Origin: Rhodococcus jostii RHA1
GTDB taxonomy: Bacteria; Actinomycetota; Actinomycetes; Mycobacteriales; Mycobacteriaceae
Length of the DNA: 64,000 nt
Direction of reading: 5' to 3'
Assembly: GCF_000014565.1 (NCBI RefSeq)
Contig: NC_008268.1
Span: 4,902,501-4,966,500, forward strand
A program made the translations under genes and the position numbers. Shown piece after piece: positions 49,136 through 58,473 of this stretch (its first letter is position 1; each line of letters starts with the position of its first letter). Under the pieces are notes generated by a model. The model did not search any database. It saw only the letters and a program-made list of their open reading frames with translations, and was not told the origin of the DNA.

Positions 49136-50311
49136 ATGACTGATTCGGGTGGGAAGAAGAAGCTCGCGGCACTCGTCCTCGTGGTGAGTCTTCTCGCGAT
49201 CATCGGTGTGTCACTGGCCATGTTCAACGGAACCTTCAGCGAGACCACGCCCGTCACCGTCACGTCGGATCGTTCCGGGCTGGTGATGGAACCCGACGCC
49301 AAGGTCAAGCTCCTCGGTGTCGAGGTCGGCCGCGTCGGCTCCATCGAACACGTGACGGACGGCGCCGAGCTGAAACTGGCGATGTACCCCGACATGATGT
49401 CGCTGATTCCCTCCAACGCCACCGTGGAGATCAAGTCCACCACCGTGTTCGGCGCCAAGTACGTCAACTTCGTGATGCCGGACAACCCGTCGTCCACCCC
49501 TCTTCAGGCAGGGGACGTCATCGCGTCCGACAACGTTACCGTCGAGTTCAACACGGTCTTCCAGCACCTGTCCGACGTGCTGGCGCAGGTACAGCCGGAG
49601 AAGCTCAACGCCACCCTCGGCGCGATCTCCTCGGCGCTGCGCGGGCGCGGCGAGGAACTCGGCGCCCTGCTCGAGCAGAGCGACAGCTACCTGGCGAAGA
49701 TGAATCCGAGTCTTCCTCAGCTGCAGGAAGATTTCGCGAAGGCCGCGCAGGTTACCGACGTGTACGCCGACACCGCACCGGATCTGCTGCGAGTGCTCGA
49801 CAACGCGACGGCCACCAGCGGCACCGTCGTCGACGAACAGGACAACCTGGATGCCGTGCTGCTCAACGTCACCGGGCTGGCCGACACGGCCAACACCGTA
49901 CTGACCGAGAACGAGCAGAACCTGAACTCCTCTCTCGACCTGTTGCTCCCGACGACGGATCTACTGGCCGAGTACTCGCCCGAGATCTCCTGCTTCATCG
50001 TCGGCCTGAACAATGTGATCCCCCTCGCCGAACAGCTCATCGGTGGCAATCAGCCGGGCATCGCGCTGAGCGCCAGCTTCATGTACGGGCAGGAGCCGTA
50101 CACCTATCCGAAGGACCTGCCGAAAGTGAATGCGACAGGTGGGCCGAACTGCCACGGTCTTCCCAATCCTGATCTCAGCAAGCATGCGAACTTCGTCGTG
50201 GCCGACACCGGAACGGTGCCGTTCGTGCCGTCGACGGAAGTCCAGGTGCACCTGCCCAAGGTGTTCCAGCTGTTGTTCGCGGGTGTGTACCCCGGGCAGG
50301 GTGGGCAGTGA
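49136..50311 (+). CDS. mce4A: Mce4A, substrate-binding Mce protein
   Basis: The protein has 391 residues with a single N-terminal membrane helix (about residues 9-31) after a lysine-rich start. The MCE domain starts PVTVTSDRSGLVMEPDAKVK and continues with VEIKSTTVFGAKYVNFVMP. Then come long helices with DVLAQVQPEKLNATLGAISS. It forms part of the periplasm-spanning lipid tunnel for sterol. The stop overlaps mce4B by 4 nt. Confidence 0.95.
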   Translation: MTDSGGKKKLAALVLVVSLLAIIGVSLAMFNGTFSETTPVTVTSDRSGLVMEPDAKVKLLGVEVGRVGSIEHVTDGAELKLAMYPDMMSLIPSNATVEIKSTTVFGAKYVNFVMPDNPSSTPLQAGDVIASDNVTVEFNTVFQHLSDVLAQVQPEKLNATLGAISSALRGRGEELGALLEQSDSYLAKMNPSLPQLQEDFAKAAQVTDVYADTAPDLLRVLDNATATSGTVVDEQDNLDAVLLNVTGLADTANTVLTENEQNLNSSLDLLLPTTDLLAEYSPEISCFIVGLNNVIPLAEQLIGGNQPGIALSASFMYGQEPYTYPKDLPKVNATGGPNCHGLPNPDLSKHANFVVADTGTVPFVPSTEVQVHLPKVFQLLFAGVYPGQGGQ

Positions 50312-51330
50312 CAGTGCGAGCGACCACGGTCAAGCTGTTGATCTTCGCGACGGTGATGTCGGTGATCTTCGCCGGACTCGCCCTGGTGTTCAGCCAGTAC
50401 CGGTTCAGCAGCTCCGACGGGTACCACGCCACGTTCACCGACGTGTCCGGGCTCAAGCCCGGCGACAAGGTGCGCATCGCCGGCGTTCCCGTCGGCGCCG
50501 TCGAGAAGGTGAGCATCGACGACGACAACCTCGCCGACGTCGACTTCACCGTCGACACCAAGTACTCGCTGTTCGACGGGACCAAGGCCACGGTGCGGTA
50601 CGAGAACCTCGTCGGCGACCGGTACATGGAACTTCTCGAAGGCGCCGGTTCGGTGGAACCGCTACCGGACGGTGGATCCATTCCCGTCGAGAATACTTCT
50701 CCTGCACTCGATCTCGACCTTCTGCTGGGCGGGTTCAAACCGTTGCTGCGGGCCTTGGACCCGCAGCAGGTCAACGACCTGTCCCAGGCGCTGGTCCAGG
50801 TGTTCCAGGGGCAGGGCGGAACGCTCGTCTCGCTCCTCGGCAGCACGAGTTCGTTCACGAACACCCTCGCCGACCGGGACCAGTTGATCGGTGAGGTGAT
50901 CACGAACCTCAACCAGGTGCTCGGCACCATCAACGACCGCGGCGACCAGTTCCGGTCGACGCTCGACCAGTTGCAGCAGCTGGTCAGCGGGCTCTCCCAG
51001 GACCGCGATCAGATCGGTGACGCCATTCCCCGCATCGCGGGGGCGACGGGCGATCTCGCGAATCTGCTCGAAGGTGCGCGGCCACCGTTGCAGAGCACGA
51101 TCGCCGAGGCCAACCGCACTGCAACCCAGCTCCAGGCGGGGGAGGACGACCTCGACTGGGTGTTCCAGAATCTGCCCGACGCCTACCGGCGGCTCATCCG
51201 CATCGGCACGTACGGCAGCTTCTTCCAGATGTACGTCTGCACGGTGAAGTTCAAGTTCTCCGGCCCGGACGGATCGGATCTGCTCCTCAACATGCCGGGC
51301 GGTCAGACGGCAGGGAGGTGTGCACCGTAG
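50308..51330 (+). CDS. mce4B: Mce4B, substrate-binding Mce protein
   Basis: The protein has 340 residues. The N-terminal anchor LLIFATVMSVIFAGLALVFS is followed by the MCE domain (FTDVSGLKPGDKVRIAGVPV, then TKATVRYENLVGDRYMELLE). The rest is helical with repeated NLNQVLGTINDRGDQFRSTL-type heptads. The GTG start lies in the overlap with mce4A. It acts with the other five Mce4 proteins as a hetero-oligomer. Confidence 0.94.
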   Translation: MTVRATTVKLLIFATVMSVIFAGLALVFSQYRFSSSDGYHATFTDVSGLKPGDKVRIAGVPVGAVEKVSIDDDNLADVDFTVDTKYSLFDGTKATVRYENLVGDRYMELLEGAGSVEPLPDGGSIPVENTSPALDLDLLLGGFKPLLRALDPQQVNDLSQALVQVFQGQGGTLVSLLGSTSSFTNTLADRDQLIGEVITNLNQVLGTINDRGDQFRSTLDQLQQLVSGLSQDRDQIGDAIPRIAGATGDLANLLEGARPPLQSTIAEANRTATQLQAGEDDLDWVFQNLPDAYRRLIRIGTYGSFFQMYVCTVKFKFSGPDGSDLLLNMPGGQTAGRCAP

Positions 51331-51332
51331 CC

Positions 51333-52388
51333 ATGAAACGCGAACGTAATCCCGTGCAGGTGGGAATCATCGGTGTCGCCATCGCGAGCATGATCGTGAT
51401 CGCGACCCTGCAATACGATCAGCTGCAATTCCTTTCGGGCGGAACGCAGTACTCCGCCTACTTCGAGGACGCGGGTGGGCTGATGACCGGCGACGCGGTG
51501 ACGCTCGCCGGCGTCGACGTCGGGAAGGTCGCCGAGGTCGAACTCGACGAGCAGCACGTGCTCGTCACGTTCACGATCGAGGACGGCATCGTCCTGGGCG
51601 ACGCCACCGAGGCGAACATCAAGACCAACACCGTTCTCGGGCGCAAGTCGCTGGCCGTCACCCCGCTCGGATACGAGACGATGCCGGTGGGGTCGACGAT
51701 TCCGTTGGAACGCACCAACTCTCCGTACTCCCTCAACGACGCGCTCGGGGATCTGTCGAACACCGTGTCCGAGCTCGACACCGATGAGGTCAACAACGCG
51801 TTGAACGCAATGTCCGGCGCTTTCGAGAACACACCGCCCGAGCTGCGTACAGCACTGGACGGCTTGACCCGGTTGTCGGAGAGCATCAATTCGCGGGACG
51901 AGACGCTGCGACAGCTGCTCTCGCGTGCCGAGAACGTGACGGGAATCCTCGCCGAGCGCAGCGGGCAGATCAACTCGCTGATCGTCGACGGGAATCAGCT
52001 GTTCGGCGAGCTCGACCGTCGCCGCACGGCGATCAGCCAGCTGATCGTGAACATCTCCGCGGTGTCCCGGCAGCTCACGGGACTCGTCCAGGACAACGAG
52101 GAGCAGATGAAACCGACGCTCGACAAACTGAACTCGGTGGTCGATGTCCTGCAGCGGAACAAGGACAACATCTCGCAGGCGCTCGACGGCCTCGCGCCGT
52201 ACGCCACTCAACTCGGCGAGTCGGTCGGTAGCGGGCCGTTCTTCATGGCGTACGTCTACAACATCGGCATCGGCAACCTGCTCCAGGGGCTCAGCGACGC
52301 GGTGACGTGGCCGGAGCACCTCCCCAACGACCTTCAGGCCTACCTGCAGACAGGTCCGTCCATCGAGCTGAGGGAACCGCCGCGATGA
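51333..52388 (+). CDS. mce4C: Mce4C, substrate-binding Mce protein
   Basis: The protein has 351 residues from the ATG at 51333, three bases into the gap after the mce4B stop; an in-frame GTG at 51318 inside mce4B is less likely. The membrane anchor is VGIIGVAIASMIVIATLQYD. The MCE domain has FEDAGGLMTGDAVTLAGVDV and EANIKTNTVLGRKSLAVTPL. A helical coiled-coil part follows. The stop overlaps mce4D as ATGA. Confidence 0.93.
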   Translation: MKRERNPVQVGIIGVAIASMIVIATLQYDQLQFLSGGTQYSAYFEDAGGLMTGDAVTLAGVDVGKVAEVELDEQHVLVTFTIEDGIVLGDATEANIKTNTVLGRKSLAVTPLGYETMPVGSTIPLERTNSPYSLNDALGDLSNTVSELDTDEVNNALNAMSGAFENTPPELRTALDGLTRLSESINSRDETLRQLLSRAENVTGILAERSGQINSLIVDGNQLFGELDRRRTAISQLIVNISAVSRQLTGLVQDNEEQMKPTLDKLNSVVDVLQRNKDNISQALDGLAPYATQLGESVGSGPFFMAYVYNIGIGNLLQGLSDAVTWPEHLPNDLQAYLQTGPSIELREPPR

Positions 52389-53677
52389 CGACGAACCCGG
52401 AGATCACCAACACGCGGAAGAAGTGGCTGATCCGCGGCGGCGTCGCCGCGGTCGTGGTGGTGCTGATCGTCGGCGCCGCAGTGATGTTCGTGCCCAAGCT
52501 CTTCCAGAACACGATCACCGCGTACTTCCCGACGACCACCGGGCTGTACTCGGGCGACGACGTCCGCGTCCTCGGTGTGAAGGTGGGGACGATCGACTCG
52601 ATCGAGCCCGGCGCCGATTTCGCACGGGTGACGATGAACGTGCAGAAGAGCGTCGAGATCCCGGCCGACGCGAAGGCCGTCATCGTCGCACCCAGCCTGG
52701 TGTCGGGACGGTTCGTTCAGCTGACACCCGTGTACGCGGGTGGGCCGACGATGGGCGACGGCGCGAGCATCCCCGTGGAGCGCTCGGCCGTTCCGGTGGA
52801 GTGGGACGAGATCAAGACCGAGCTGAACAAGCTGTCGGAGGCACTCGGGCCGCAGGGCGCCGACCCGCAGGGGTCGCTCGGCACGTTCATCGACACCGCC
52901 GCCGACAATCTCGACGGCAACGGAGAGTCGTTGCGGAACACGCTGCGGGAACTGTCGGAGACCATGCGGACCCTGTCCGACGGCCGGACCGACCTGTTCT
53001 CCACCATCCGCAACCTGCAGACGTTCGTGGCGGCTCTGTCGTCGAGCAACGAGCAGATCGTGCAGTTCGAGGGACGGCTCGCGTCGGTGTCGAACATGCT
53101 CGCTACCAACTCCGACGAACTCGGAACCGCGCTGAACGATCTCGACCTCGCGCTCGGTGACGTCAACCGGTTCGTGGCGGAGAACCGCGCCGCCCTCAGT
53201 GAGCAGGTCGGCCGTCTGGCGGACGCCACCCAGGTGCTCGCCGACAAGAGGCCGCAGATCGAGCAGGTGCTCCACGTGGCGCCCACGGCGCTGGCCAACT
53301 TCAGCAACATCTACAAGCCGGCGCAGGGGTCACTGGTCGGTGCGGTCGCGTTTGCGAACCTCGCGAACCCCGTGAACTTCATGTGCGGCGCCATCCAGAG
53401 CCTCCAGGCCAACGAGGCGAATCGGAGTGCGGACCTGTGCACGCAGTACCTGTCGCCGGTCCTGAACTCGCTGACGATGAACTATCTGCCCGTCCTCACC
53501 AACCCGGCGACGGGAGTGAATGCGTTCCCGGATCAGATCGAGTACACCCCGCCGAGCCTCGAGGCCTCCGTACCTCCGCGGTCTGCGCCGCCGATGACCG
53601 GGGCCCTCGCCGGGATGCCGACCGTCGCCGTGCCCAAGGACCTGAACGATCTGCTGCAGCCGGGAGGTGGGCGATGA
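52385..53677 (+). CDS. mce4D: Mce4D, substrate-binding Mce protein
   Basis: The protein has 430 residues. I chose the ATG at 52385 because it overlaps the mce4C stop and gives a good anchor (VAAVVVVLIVGAAVMFVPKL); the frame is open further upstream within mce4C. The MCE domain has PTTTGLYSGDDVRVLGVKVG and APSLVSGRFVQLTPVY. The C-terminus is proline-rich (PPSLEASVPPRSAPPMTG). Confidence 0.93.
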   Translation: MTTNPEITNTRKKWLIRGGVAAVVVVLIVGAAVMFVPKLFQNTITAYFPTTTGLYSGDDVRVLGVKVGTIDSIEPGADFARVTMNVQKSVEIPADAKAVIVAPSLVSGRFVQLTPVYAGGPTMGDGASIPVERSAVPVEWDEIKTELNKLSEALGPQGADPQGSLGTFIDTAADNLDGNGESLRNTLRELSETMRTLSDGRTDLFSTIRNLQTFVAALSSSNEQIVQFEGRLASVSNMLATNSDELGTALNDLDLALGDVNRFVAENRAALSEQVGRLADATQVLADKRPQIEQVLHVAPTALANFSNIYKPAQGSLVGAVAFANLANPVNFMCGAIQSLQANEANRSADLCTQYLSPVLNSLTMNYLPVLTNPATGVNAFPDQIEYTPPSLEASVPPRSAPPMTGALAGMPTVAVPKDLNDLLQPGGGR

Positions 53678-54891
53678 CGAAGCACACACGGGTGCGTCGC
53701 GGCGGTATCGCGGCCGTGGCGATCACGTTGTCCCTCACCCTCACCGGGTGCGAGTGGGAAGGGCTGAACTCGCTTCCCCTCCCGGGCACCGAGGGACAGG
53801 GCGACGACGCCTACACGGTCGAGATCCAGATGCCCAATGTCACGACGCTGTCGCAGAACTCGCCCGTCCGCGTGAACGACGTGACGGTGGGCTCGGTGAC
53901 GGGCATCGACGTGCAGGACTGGCACGCACTGGTCACCGTCTCGATCAACGGCGACGTCCAACTGCCTGCCAACGCGACCGCCAAGATCGGCCAGACCAGC
54001 CTCCTCGGCTCGCAGCACCTCGAACTGGCTCCGCCGACCGACGCCGAGCCCGAGGGCCGGCTCGAGAACGGCGACGTGATCCCCATCGAGCGGGCGGGCG
54101 CCTACCCGACCACCGAGCAGACGTTGTCGTCCCTGTCGGTGGTGCTCAACGGTGGCGGCATCGCCCAGGTCCGGGACATCACCACGGAACTCAACGCCGC
54201 ACTGGACGGCCGGGAGGACTCGATCCGCGACCTTCTTCCGCAGCTCGACCAGCTCGTCACGAGCCTCGACCGGCAGCGCGGCGACATCATCGGGGCGATG
54301 GAGGGGCTGGACCGTCTTGCGGGCACCGTCAACGAGCAGAAGGCCACCCTGGACGCGGCGCTGGACGGTATCCCGCCCGCGCTGGAAGTGCTCGTCACCC
54401 AACGGCAGAACCTCACCACCGCACTGGTCGAGGTGGGCAAGCTCAGCGACACCGCGTCGCGTCTCGTGGAGAGTAGCGGCGAGGAACTGAAGGCGAATCT
54501 GGCAAACCTCACACCGGTGCTGCGTGAGCTCGCCAACTCAGGGAGCGCGTTGACCGAGGTGCTCACGCTGATGCTCACGTACCCGTTCCCGATGAAGACG
54601 ATGGACAAGGCGATTCAGGGTGACTACGCGAACCTCATGATGACGATCGACATGACCAACGAACGCCTCGACAACAACTTCCTGACCGGAACCGGCCTCG
54701 GCGGATCGCTCGGCGGCGTCGAGGGCGCCGTGGGATCGCTCGCCGGGGTGGCCGGGCAGTCGGGTGATCCCCTGCAGGCGCCCCTGCAGCCGGCTCCCGC
54801 ACCGCCGGTGATTCCGGGGCTTCCGCAGATACCCGGACTGCCGCAGATCCCGGGCCTTCCGCCGCAACTGGGAGGGGCGCCGACACCATGA
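53674..54891 (+). CDS. mce4E: Mce4E, Mce lipoprotein (LprN-like)
   Basis: The protein has 405 residues. A lipoprotein signal peptide with lipobox LTGC puts the acylated cysteine at residue 26, as expected for the E subunit of Mce operons. The MCE domain has MPNVTTLSQNSPVRVNDVTV and IGQTSLLGSQHLELAPP. The C-terminus carries a proline-rich tandem repeat (GLPQIPGLPQIPGLPPQLGG) not needed for the fold. It overlaps mce4D and mce4F by 4 nt. Confidence 0.94.
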   Translation: MTKHTRVRRGGIAAVAITLSLTLTGCEWEGLNSLPLPGTEGQGDDAYTVEIQMPNVTTLSQNSPVRVNDVTVGSVTGIDVQDWHALVTVSINGDVQLPANATAKIGQTSLLGSQHLELAPPTDAEPEGRLENGDVIPIERAGAYPTTEQTLSSLSVVLNGGGIAQVRDITTELNAALDGREDSIRDLLPQLDQLVTSLDRQRGDIIGAMEGLDRLAGTVNEQKATLDAALDGIPPALEVLVTQRQNLTTALVEVGKLSDTASRLVESSGEELKANLANLTPVLRELANSGSALTEVLTLMLTYPFPMKTMDKAIQGDYANLMMTIDMTNERLDNNFLTGTGLGGSLGGVEGAVGSLAGVAGQSGDPLQAPLQPAPAPPVIPGLPQIPGLPQIPGLPPQLGGAPTP

Positions 54892-56303
54892 GAATGACGA
54901 GATTCGTTCGCATTCAGCTGATCATCTTCTCGATTCTCACCGTCATCGGGCTCGTGGTGATGTCGATCCAGTACGTGAAGGTGCCGGTGCTGTTCGGCGT
55001 CGGGCGCTACGAGGTGAGCGTCCGACTGCCGTCCACCGGTGGGCTCTACCCGCACGCCAATGTCGCCTACCGCGGCACCAACATCGGTGTCGTCGAGAAC
55101 GTGACCCTCACCGGCGACGGTGTGGAAGCGAAGATGTCACTCGACAGCGACTACAAGATTCCGGCCGATGTCGACGCGGCAGTCAAGAGCGTGTCGGCGG
55201 TCGGCGAACAGTACGTCGATCTGATTCCCCGGGACGGCGCCGCCGAGGCGAACGGCCCGTACCTCGCGGACGGCGACGTGATCCCGTTGGACCGGGCCAC
55301 CATTCCGCAGGATGTCGGCGAAATGCTCGACCAGGCCGACGAACTGCTCGCCAGCATTTCGGACACCAGGCTGCAGACGGTGATCGACGAGGCGTTCACG
55401 GCGTTCAACGGATCGGGCCCCGACCTGCAGCGGCTCATCGACTCGGCCCGGTTGTTCGTCGAGGAGGCCGACGCGAACAGCGACGCGACGAAGGCCCTGA
55501 TCGACCAGGTCGGCCCACTGCTCGACACCCAGGTGGTCAGCAGCGACGCCATCCGGTCGTGGACCCAGGACCTGGTGACGTTCACCGACCAGTTGCGGGC
55601 GAGCGACCCGAGCCTGCGGTCGGTGCTGGAGAAGGGCCCGGGAACGGCGCAGGAAGCCACCCAGCTGTTCCAGGACCTGCAGCCGACACTGCCGATTCTG
55701 CTGAGGAATCTGGTGAGCGTCGGCCAGGTCGGGGTGATCTACAACAAGAGCATCGAACAGGTGCTGGTCATCTACCCACCCCTGACCGCGGCGCTCGTGA
55801 CGGCCGCGACCGGCGGGCCGGTGGAGGACGGCGCGATCGTCGACTTCGCCCTGCAACTGCACGACCCGCCGGCCTGCACGACGGGATTCCTGCCTCCGGA
55901 GCAACGCCGGTCGGGAGATCAGACCGACCCGATCGCAACACCGAACGACCTGTACTGCAAGGCCGCTCCGGACGACCCGGCCGTGGTGCGCGGCGCGCGG
56001 AACCTGCCGTGCATGGAGTTCCCGGGACGTCGCGCGCCGACGGTCGAGGCGTGCCGCGAGGGCTGGGAGGCGTCGGGCAACAACCCGCCGTACGGGCCGA
56101 TCATGCCGCCGGATGTACCCTCGTACACAGCCGTTCCGAGTTCCTACGAAGGCGCCGCGGGTGCACCGGTTGCGGCCGTGCCCTACGACCCGGCCACCGG
56201 TAGCTTCATTGGTTCGGATGGAAAGACGTACACCCAACCGGATCTGGCGGTGCAGGGAAAGGACTCGACGTGGCAGACGATGATGACAGGTCAGCAGATT
56301 TGA
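54888..56303 (+). CDS. mce4F: Mce4F, substrate-binding Mce protein
   Basis: The protein has 471 residues. The anchor is LIIFSILTVIGLVVMSIQYV. The MCE domain has STGGLYPHANVAYRGTNIGV and AVKSVSAVGEQYVDLIP. The long C-terminal part has several cysteines (PPACTTGF, LYCKAAPDD, LPCMEFPGR, EACREGW) that could form disulfides outside the membrane. Its 3' end overlaps mam4A by 34 bp in another frame. Confidence 0.93.
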   Translation: MRMTRFVRIQLIIFSILTVIGLVVMSIQYVKVPVLFGVGRYEVSVRLPSTGGLYPHANVAYRGTNIGVVENVTLTGDGVEAKMSLDSDYKIPADVDAAVKSVSAVGEQYVDLIPRDGAAEANGPYLADGDVIPLDRATIPQDVGEMLDQADELLASISDTRLQTVIDEAFTAFNGSGPDLQRLIDSARLFVEEADANSDATKALIDQVGPLLDTQVVSSDAIRSWTQDLVTFTDQLRASDPSLRSVLEKGPGTAQEATQLFQDLQPTLPILLRNLVSVGQVGVIYNKSIEQVLVIYPPLTAALVTAATGGPVEDGAIVDFALQLHDPPACTTGFLPPEQRRSGDQTDPIATPNDLYCKAAPDDPAVVRGARNLPCMEFPGRRAPTVEACREGWEASGNNPPYGPIMPPDVPSYTAVPSSYEGAAGAPVAAVPYDPATGSFIGSDGKTYTQPDLAVQGKDSTWQTMMTGQQI

Positions 56304-57043
56304 GTTCCAGCACAGACGAGCGCGCAACCGACCCCGCGGAGCAGGCGACCGAGCAGACCTCCGCCGCGAAGGACCGGGGCAGGCGCAGGGCGGTCCGGCA
56401 CGCCGGCCCGCCGGTAGGGGGGACCGAGGCCCCGAAGCCGGTGGTCCTCGCCAAGCCGGCAGACATGCACGCCGCGCCCGACGCGGAAAAGGTGTCGACG
56501 GCGAAGGCCGCGTCCCCGGACGCTCCGGCCCCCGACGCACCGAAGCAGCGTCGTACCCTGAAGTCGTTGCTCGCGTGGGGTGTTACCGCGGTGGTCGTCG
56601 TCGCACTGGTCGTCGCGGCGGTGGTCCTGCTGCTCGACCAACAGTCCGCACGGGAACGGGACGACCGCCGTCAGGCCTTCGTCGACACGGCCCGGCAGAC
56701 GGTGCTCAACCTGACAACCATCCATCCCGAGACCGCGAAGGAAGACGTCGACCGGATCATCGCCGGCGCATCGGGTCAGTTCCTCGAAGAGTTCCAGGGC
56801 CGTGAGGATCCGTTCGTCGGCGTCGTGCGGGACGCGAATGTGACCACCGAGGGCCAGGTCGTCGAGGCCGGTGTCGAGAACGGGAGCGAGACGTCGATCT
56901 CGGCGAACGTTCTGGTGGCCGCGCGGACGATGGTGAGCAGCAAGGAACAGCCCGAACCCTCACCGCGCGACTTCCGAATGCGAGTGACCGTCAGCGACGT
57001 CGACGGCAAGTTGACCGCATCGAAGGTGGAGTTCGTCCCATGA
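56270..57043 (+). CDS. Mam4A, Mce-associated membrane protein
   Basis: The protein has 257 residues. A long acidic then proline/alanine-rich cytoplasmic N-terminus (about 1-95) precedes one membrane helix at 101-122. The outside domain resembles the NTF2-like mce-associated fold (TVLNLTTIHPETAKEDVDRI, then MRVTVSDVDGKLTASKVEFV). The GTG start lies 34 bp inside mce4F. It matches Rv3493c by position (mce4H in RHA1 usage). Mam proteins stabilise the Mce complex. Confidence 0.88.
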   Translation: MADDDDRSADLSSSTDERATDPAEQATEQTSAAKDRGRRRAVRHAGPPVGGTEAPKPVVLAKPADMHAAPDAEKVSTAKAASPDAPAPDAPKQRRTLKSLLAWGVTAVVVVALVVAAVVLLLDQQSARERDDRRQAFVDTARQTVLNLTTIHPETAKEDVDRIIAGASGQFLEEFQGREDPFVGVVRDANVTTEGQVVEAGVENGSETSISANVLVAARTMVSSKEQPEPSPRDFRMRVTVSDVDGKLTASKVEFVP

Positions 57044-57558
57044 CCGACAACAACGAAGACAAGCGAAAGTTCGCCGTCACCAAGCAGACAGCGCTGAAGA
57101 TCGCGGCCGCGGTGGTGGTGGTCGCCCTTGCCGTGGTGGTGGGATTCCTCTGGTACGACCACCGGCAGGACCAACTCGCGGAGCAGGCGCGCACCGAGGC
57201 CGTCGACGCCGCGGGCAAGCAGGCCGTCGCGATGCTGGCCTACGATTTCGCCGACGTCGACAACCAGCTGGCCGCTGCCGCAGACGGACTCACCGGTTCG
57301 TTCCGCGACGACTACACCACCCTCGTGCAGGAAACCATCGCGCCGGGCGCCAAGGAGAAGCAACTCACCGTGCAGGTGTCGGTGCAGGCCGCCGCGCCCG
57401 TGTCGACCACACCCGACGAGGCGGTGGTTCTGCTGTACCTCAACCAGACGACGACGAGCGCCGACGCTCCCGACGCCCGGACGTCGGGCAGCCGCGTACG
57501 GGTGTCGCTGCAGAAGGTCGACGACCGCTGGCTCGTCGATCAGCTGACCCCGGTGTAG
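57040..57558 (+). CDS. Mam4B, Mce-associated membrane protein
   Basis: The protein has 172 residues: a short charged start, one membrane helix at about 18-39 (LKIAAAVVVVALAVVVGFLW), and an NTF2-like outer domain ending VSLQKVDDRWLVDQLTPV. It overlaps mam4A by 4 nt and matches Rv3492c by position (mce4I in RHA1 usage). It probably sits beside Mam4A in the sterol transporter. Confidence 0.88.
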   Translation: MTDNNEDKRKFAVTKQTALKIAAAVVVVALAVVVGFLWYDHRQDQLAEQARTEAVDAAGKQAVAMLAYDFADVDNQLAAAADGLTGSFRDDYTTLVQETIAPGAKEKQLTVQVSVQAAAPVSTTPDEAVVLLYLNQTTTSADAPDARTSGSRVRVSLQKVDDRWLVDQLTPV

Positions 57559-57560
57559 CG

Positions 57561-58385
57561 GTGCCGGACCCCACGCCGACCGTAGCGGAACTACTTGCTG
57601 CCGTGGGGCGTTCACCGTCCGCGGTCGCGGTGCACGACCGCGCCGCGTGGGTCGGGCTGTTCTCGGACGGCGCTCGGGTCAACGACCCGGTGGGCTCGCG
57701 GGCACACGTCGGCACGGCGGCGATCGAACGGTTCTACGACACGTTCATCGCCCCCAACGCGATCACGTTCCATGTGAAGCGGGACGTGGTGTGCGGAATG
57801 ACAGTGGTCCGTGACCTCGACCTCGAGACCCGGATGTCGACGGGAGTGGTGCTGACGGTGCCGATGCACCTGCGCTACGACCTCGTGGCGGAGTCGGGTG
57901 TCGTGGCCGTCGACGGGTTGTATGCGCACTGGGAACTGTCCGTGATGATCGCCCAGCTGGCCGCGGCGGGGTGGCGGGGCGCGGCGGCGTCGGTGAAGCT
58001 GGCACCGCAACTTCTCGCGAATCAGGGCGTGCTCGGTGTAACAGGTTTTATGCGAGGCCTGCGGACCGTCGGGCGCCCAGGCAGGAATGCCGCCACCGGA
58101 TTTCTGGTCGCCGTCCGCCGTGAGGACACGACCGCAATGTCGGAGAGACTCGCTCCCGGTGCGGTTCTCGAACTGTCACCGGGTGTCCCGCTTTCACCGG
58201 CTCACTTCGCGGACAGTCTCCGTGACCTGCAGTGGAGCAAGATGATCGTGGCGGGGCGTGCCGTCACCGCATCCGTGCGCGCGGCCGCGTGGGAGGGTGT
58301 GGCCCTGCTGGAGTTCGCACACCGATCCCATGAGATCTCACGAGTGCGAATGTTCGTCGAGGCGGTCACCCCCTTCACAAAGTGA
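57561..58385 (+). CDS. Two-domain NTF2/SnoaL-like protein ending the mce4 operon
   Basis: The protein has 274 residues from the GTG at 57561, two bases after the mam4B stop. Residues about 1-130 (DRAAWVGLFSDGARVNDPVG, AAIERFYDTFI) form a ketosteroid-isomerase/SnoaL-like domain, close to the protein at 31010-31423. Residues about 190-270 (MSERLAPGAVLELSPGVPLS to ISRVRMFVEA) look like a second, divergent copy. There is no signal peptide, so it is cytosolic. Its place at the end of a steroid importer operon suggests it receives or isomerises the imported steroid. Confidence 0.78.
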   Translation: MPDPTPTVAELLAAVGRSPSAVAVHDRAAWVGLFSDGARVNDPVGSRAHVGTAAIERFYDTFIAPNAITFHVKRDVVCGMTVVRDLDLETRMSTGVVLTVPMHLRYDLVAESGVVAVDGLYAHWELSVMIAQLAAAGWRGAAASVKLAPQLLANQGVLGVTGFMRGLRTVGRPGRNAATGFLVAVRREDTTAMSERLAPGAVLELSPGVPLSPAHFADSLRDLQWSKMIVAGRAVTASVRAAAWEGVALLEFAHRSHEISRVRMFVEAVTPFTK

Positions 58386-58396
58386 AACAAGTTCTA
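58383..58396. promoter_or_regulatory. KstR box before the extended SDR gene
   Basis: TGAAACAAGTTCTA matches TnnAACnnGTTnnA at all six fixed positions. It overlaps the stop of the preceding gene and lies 77 bp before the extended SDR start. Confidence 0.85.
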
Positions 58397-58473
58397 GTAC
58401 TGTCGGGGTCTCCTGGCCGACTGCCGACGCACGATGTTGCGTCGCGGGGCCACAACCGAACGGGGAGTCGTCG

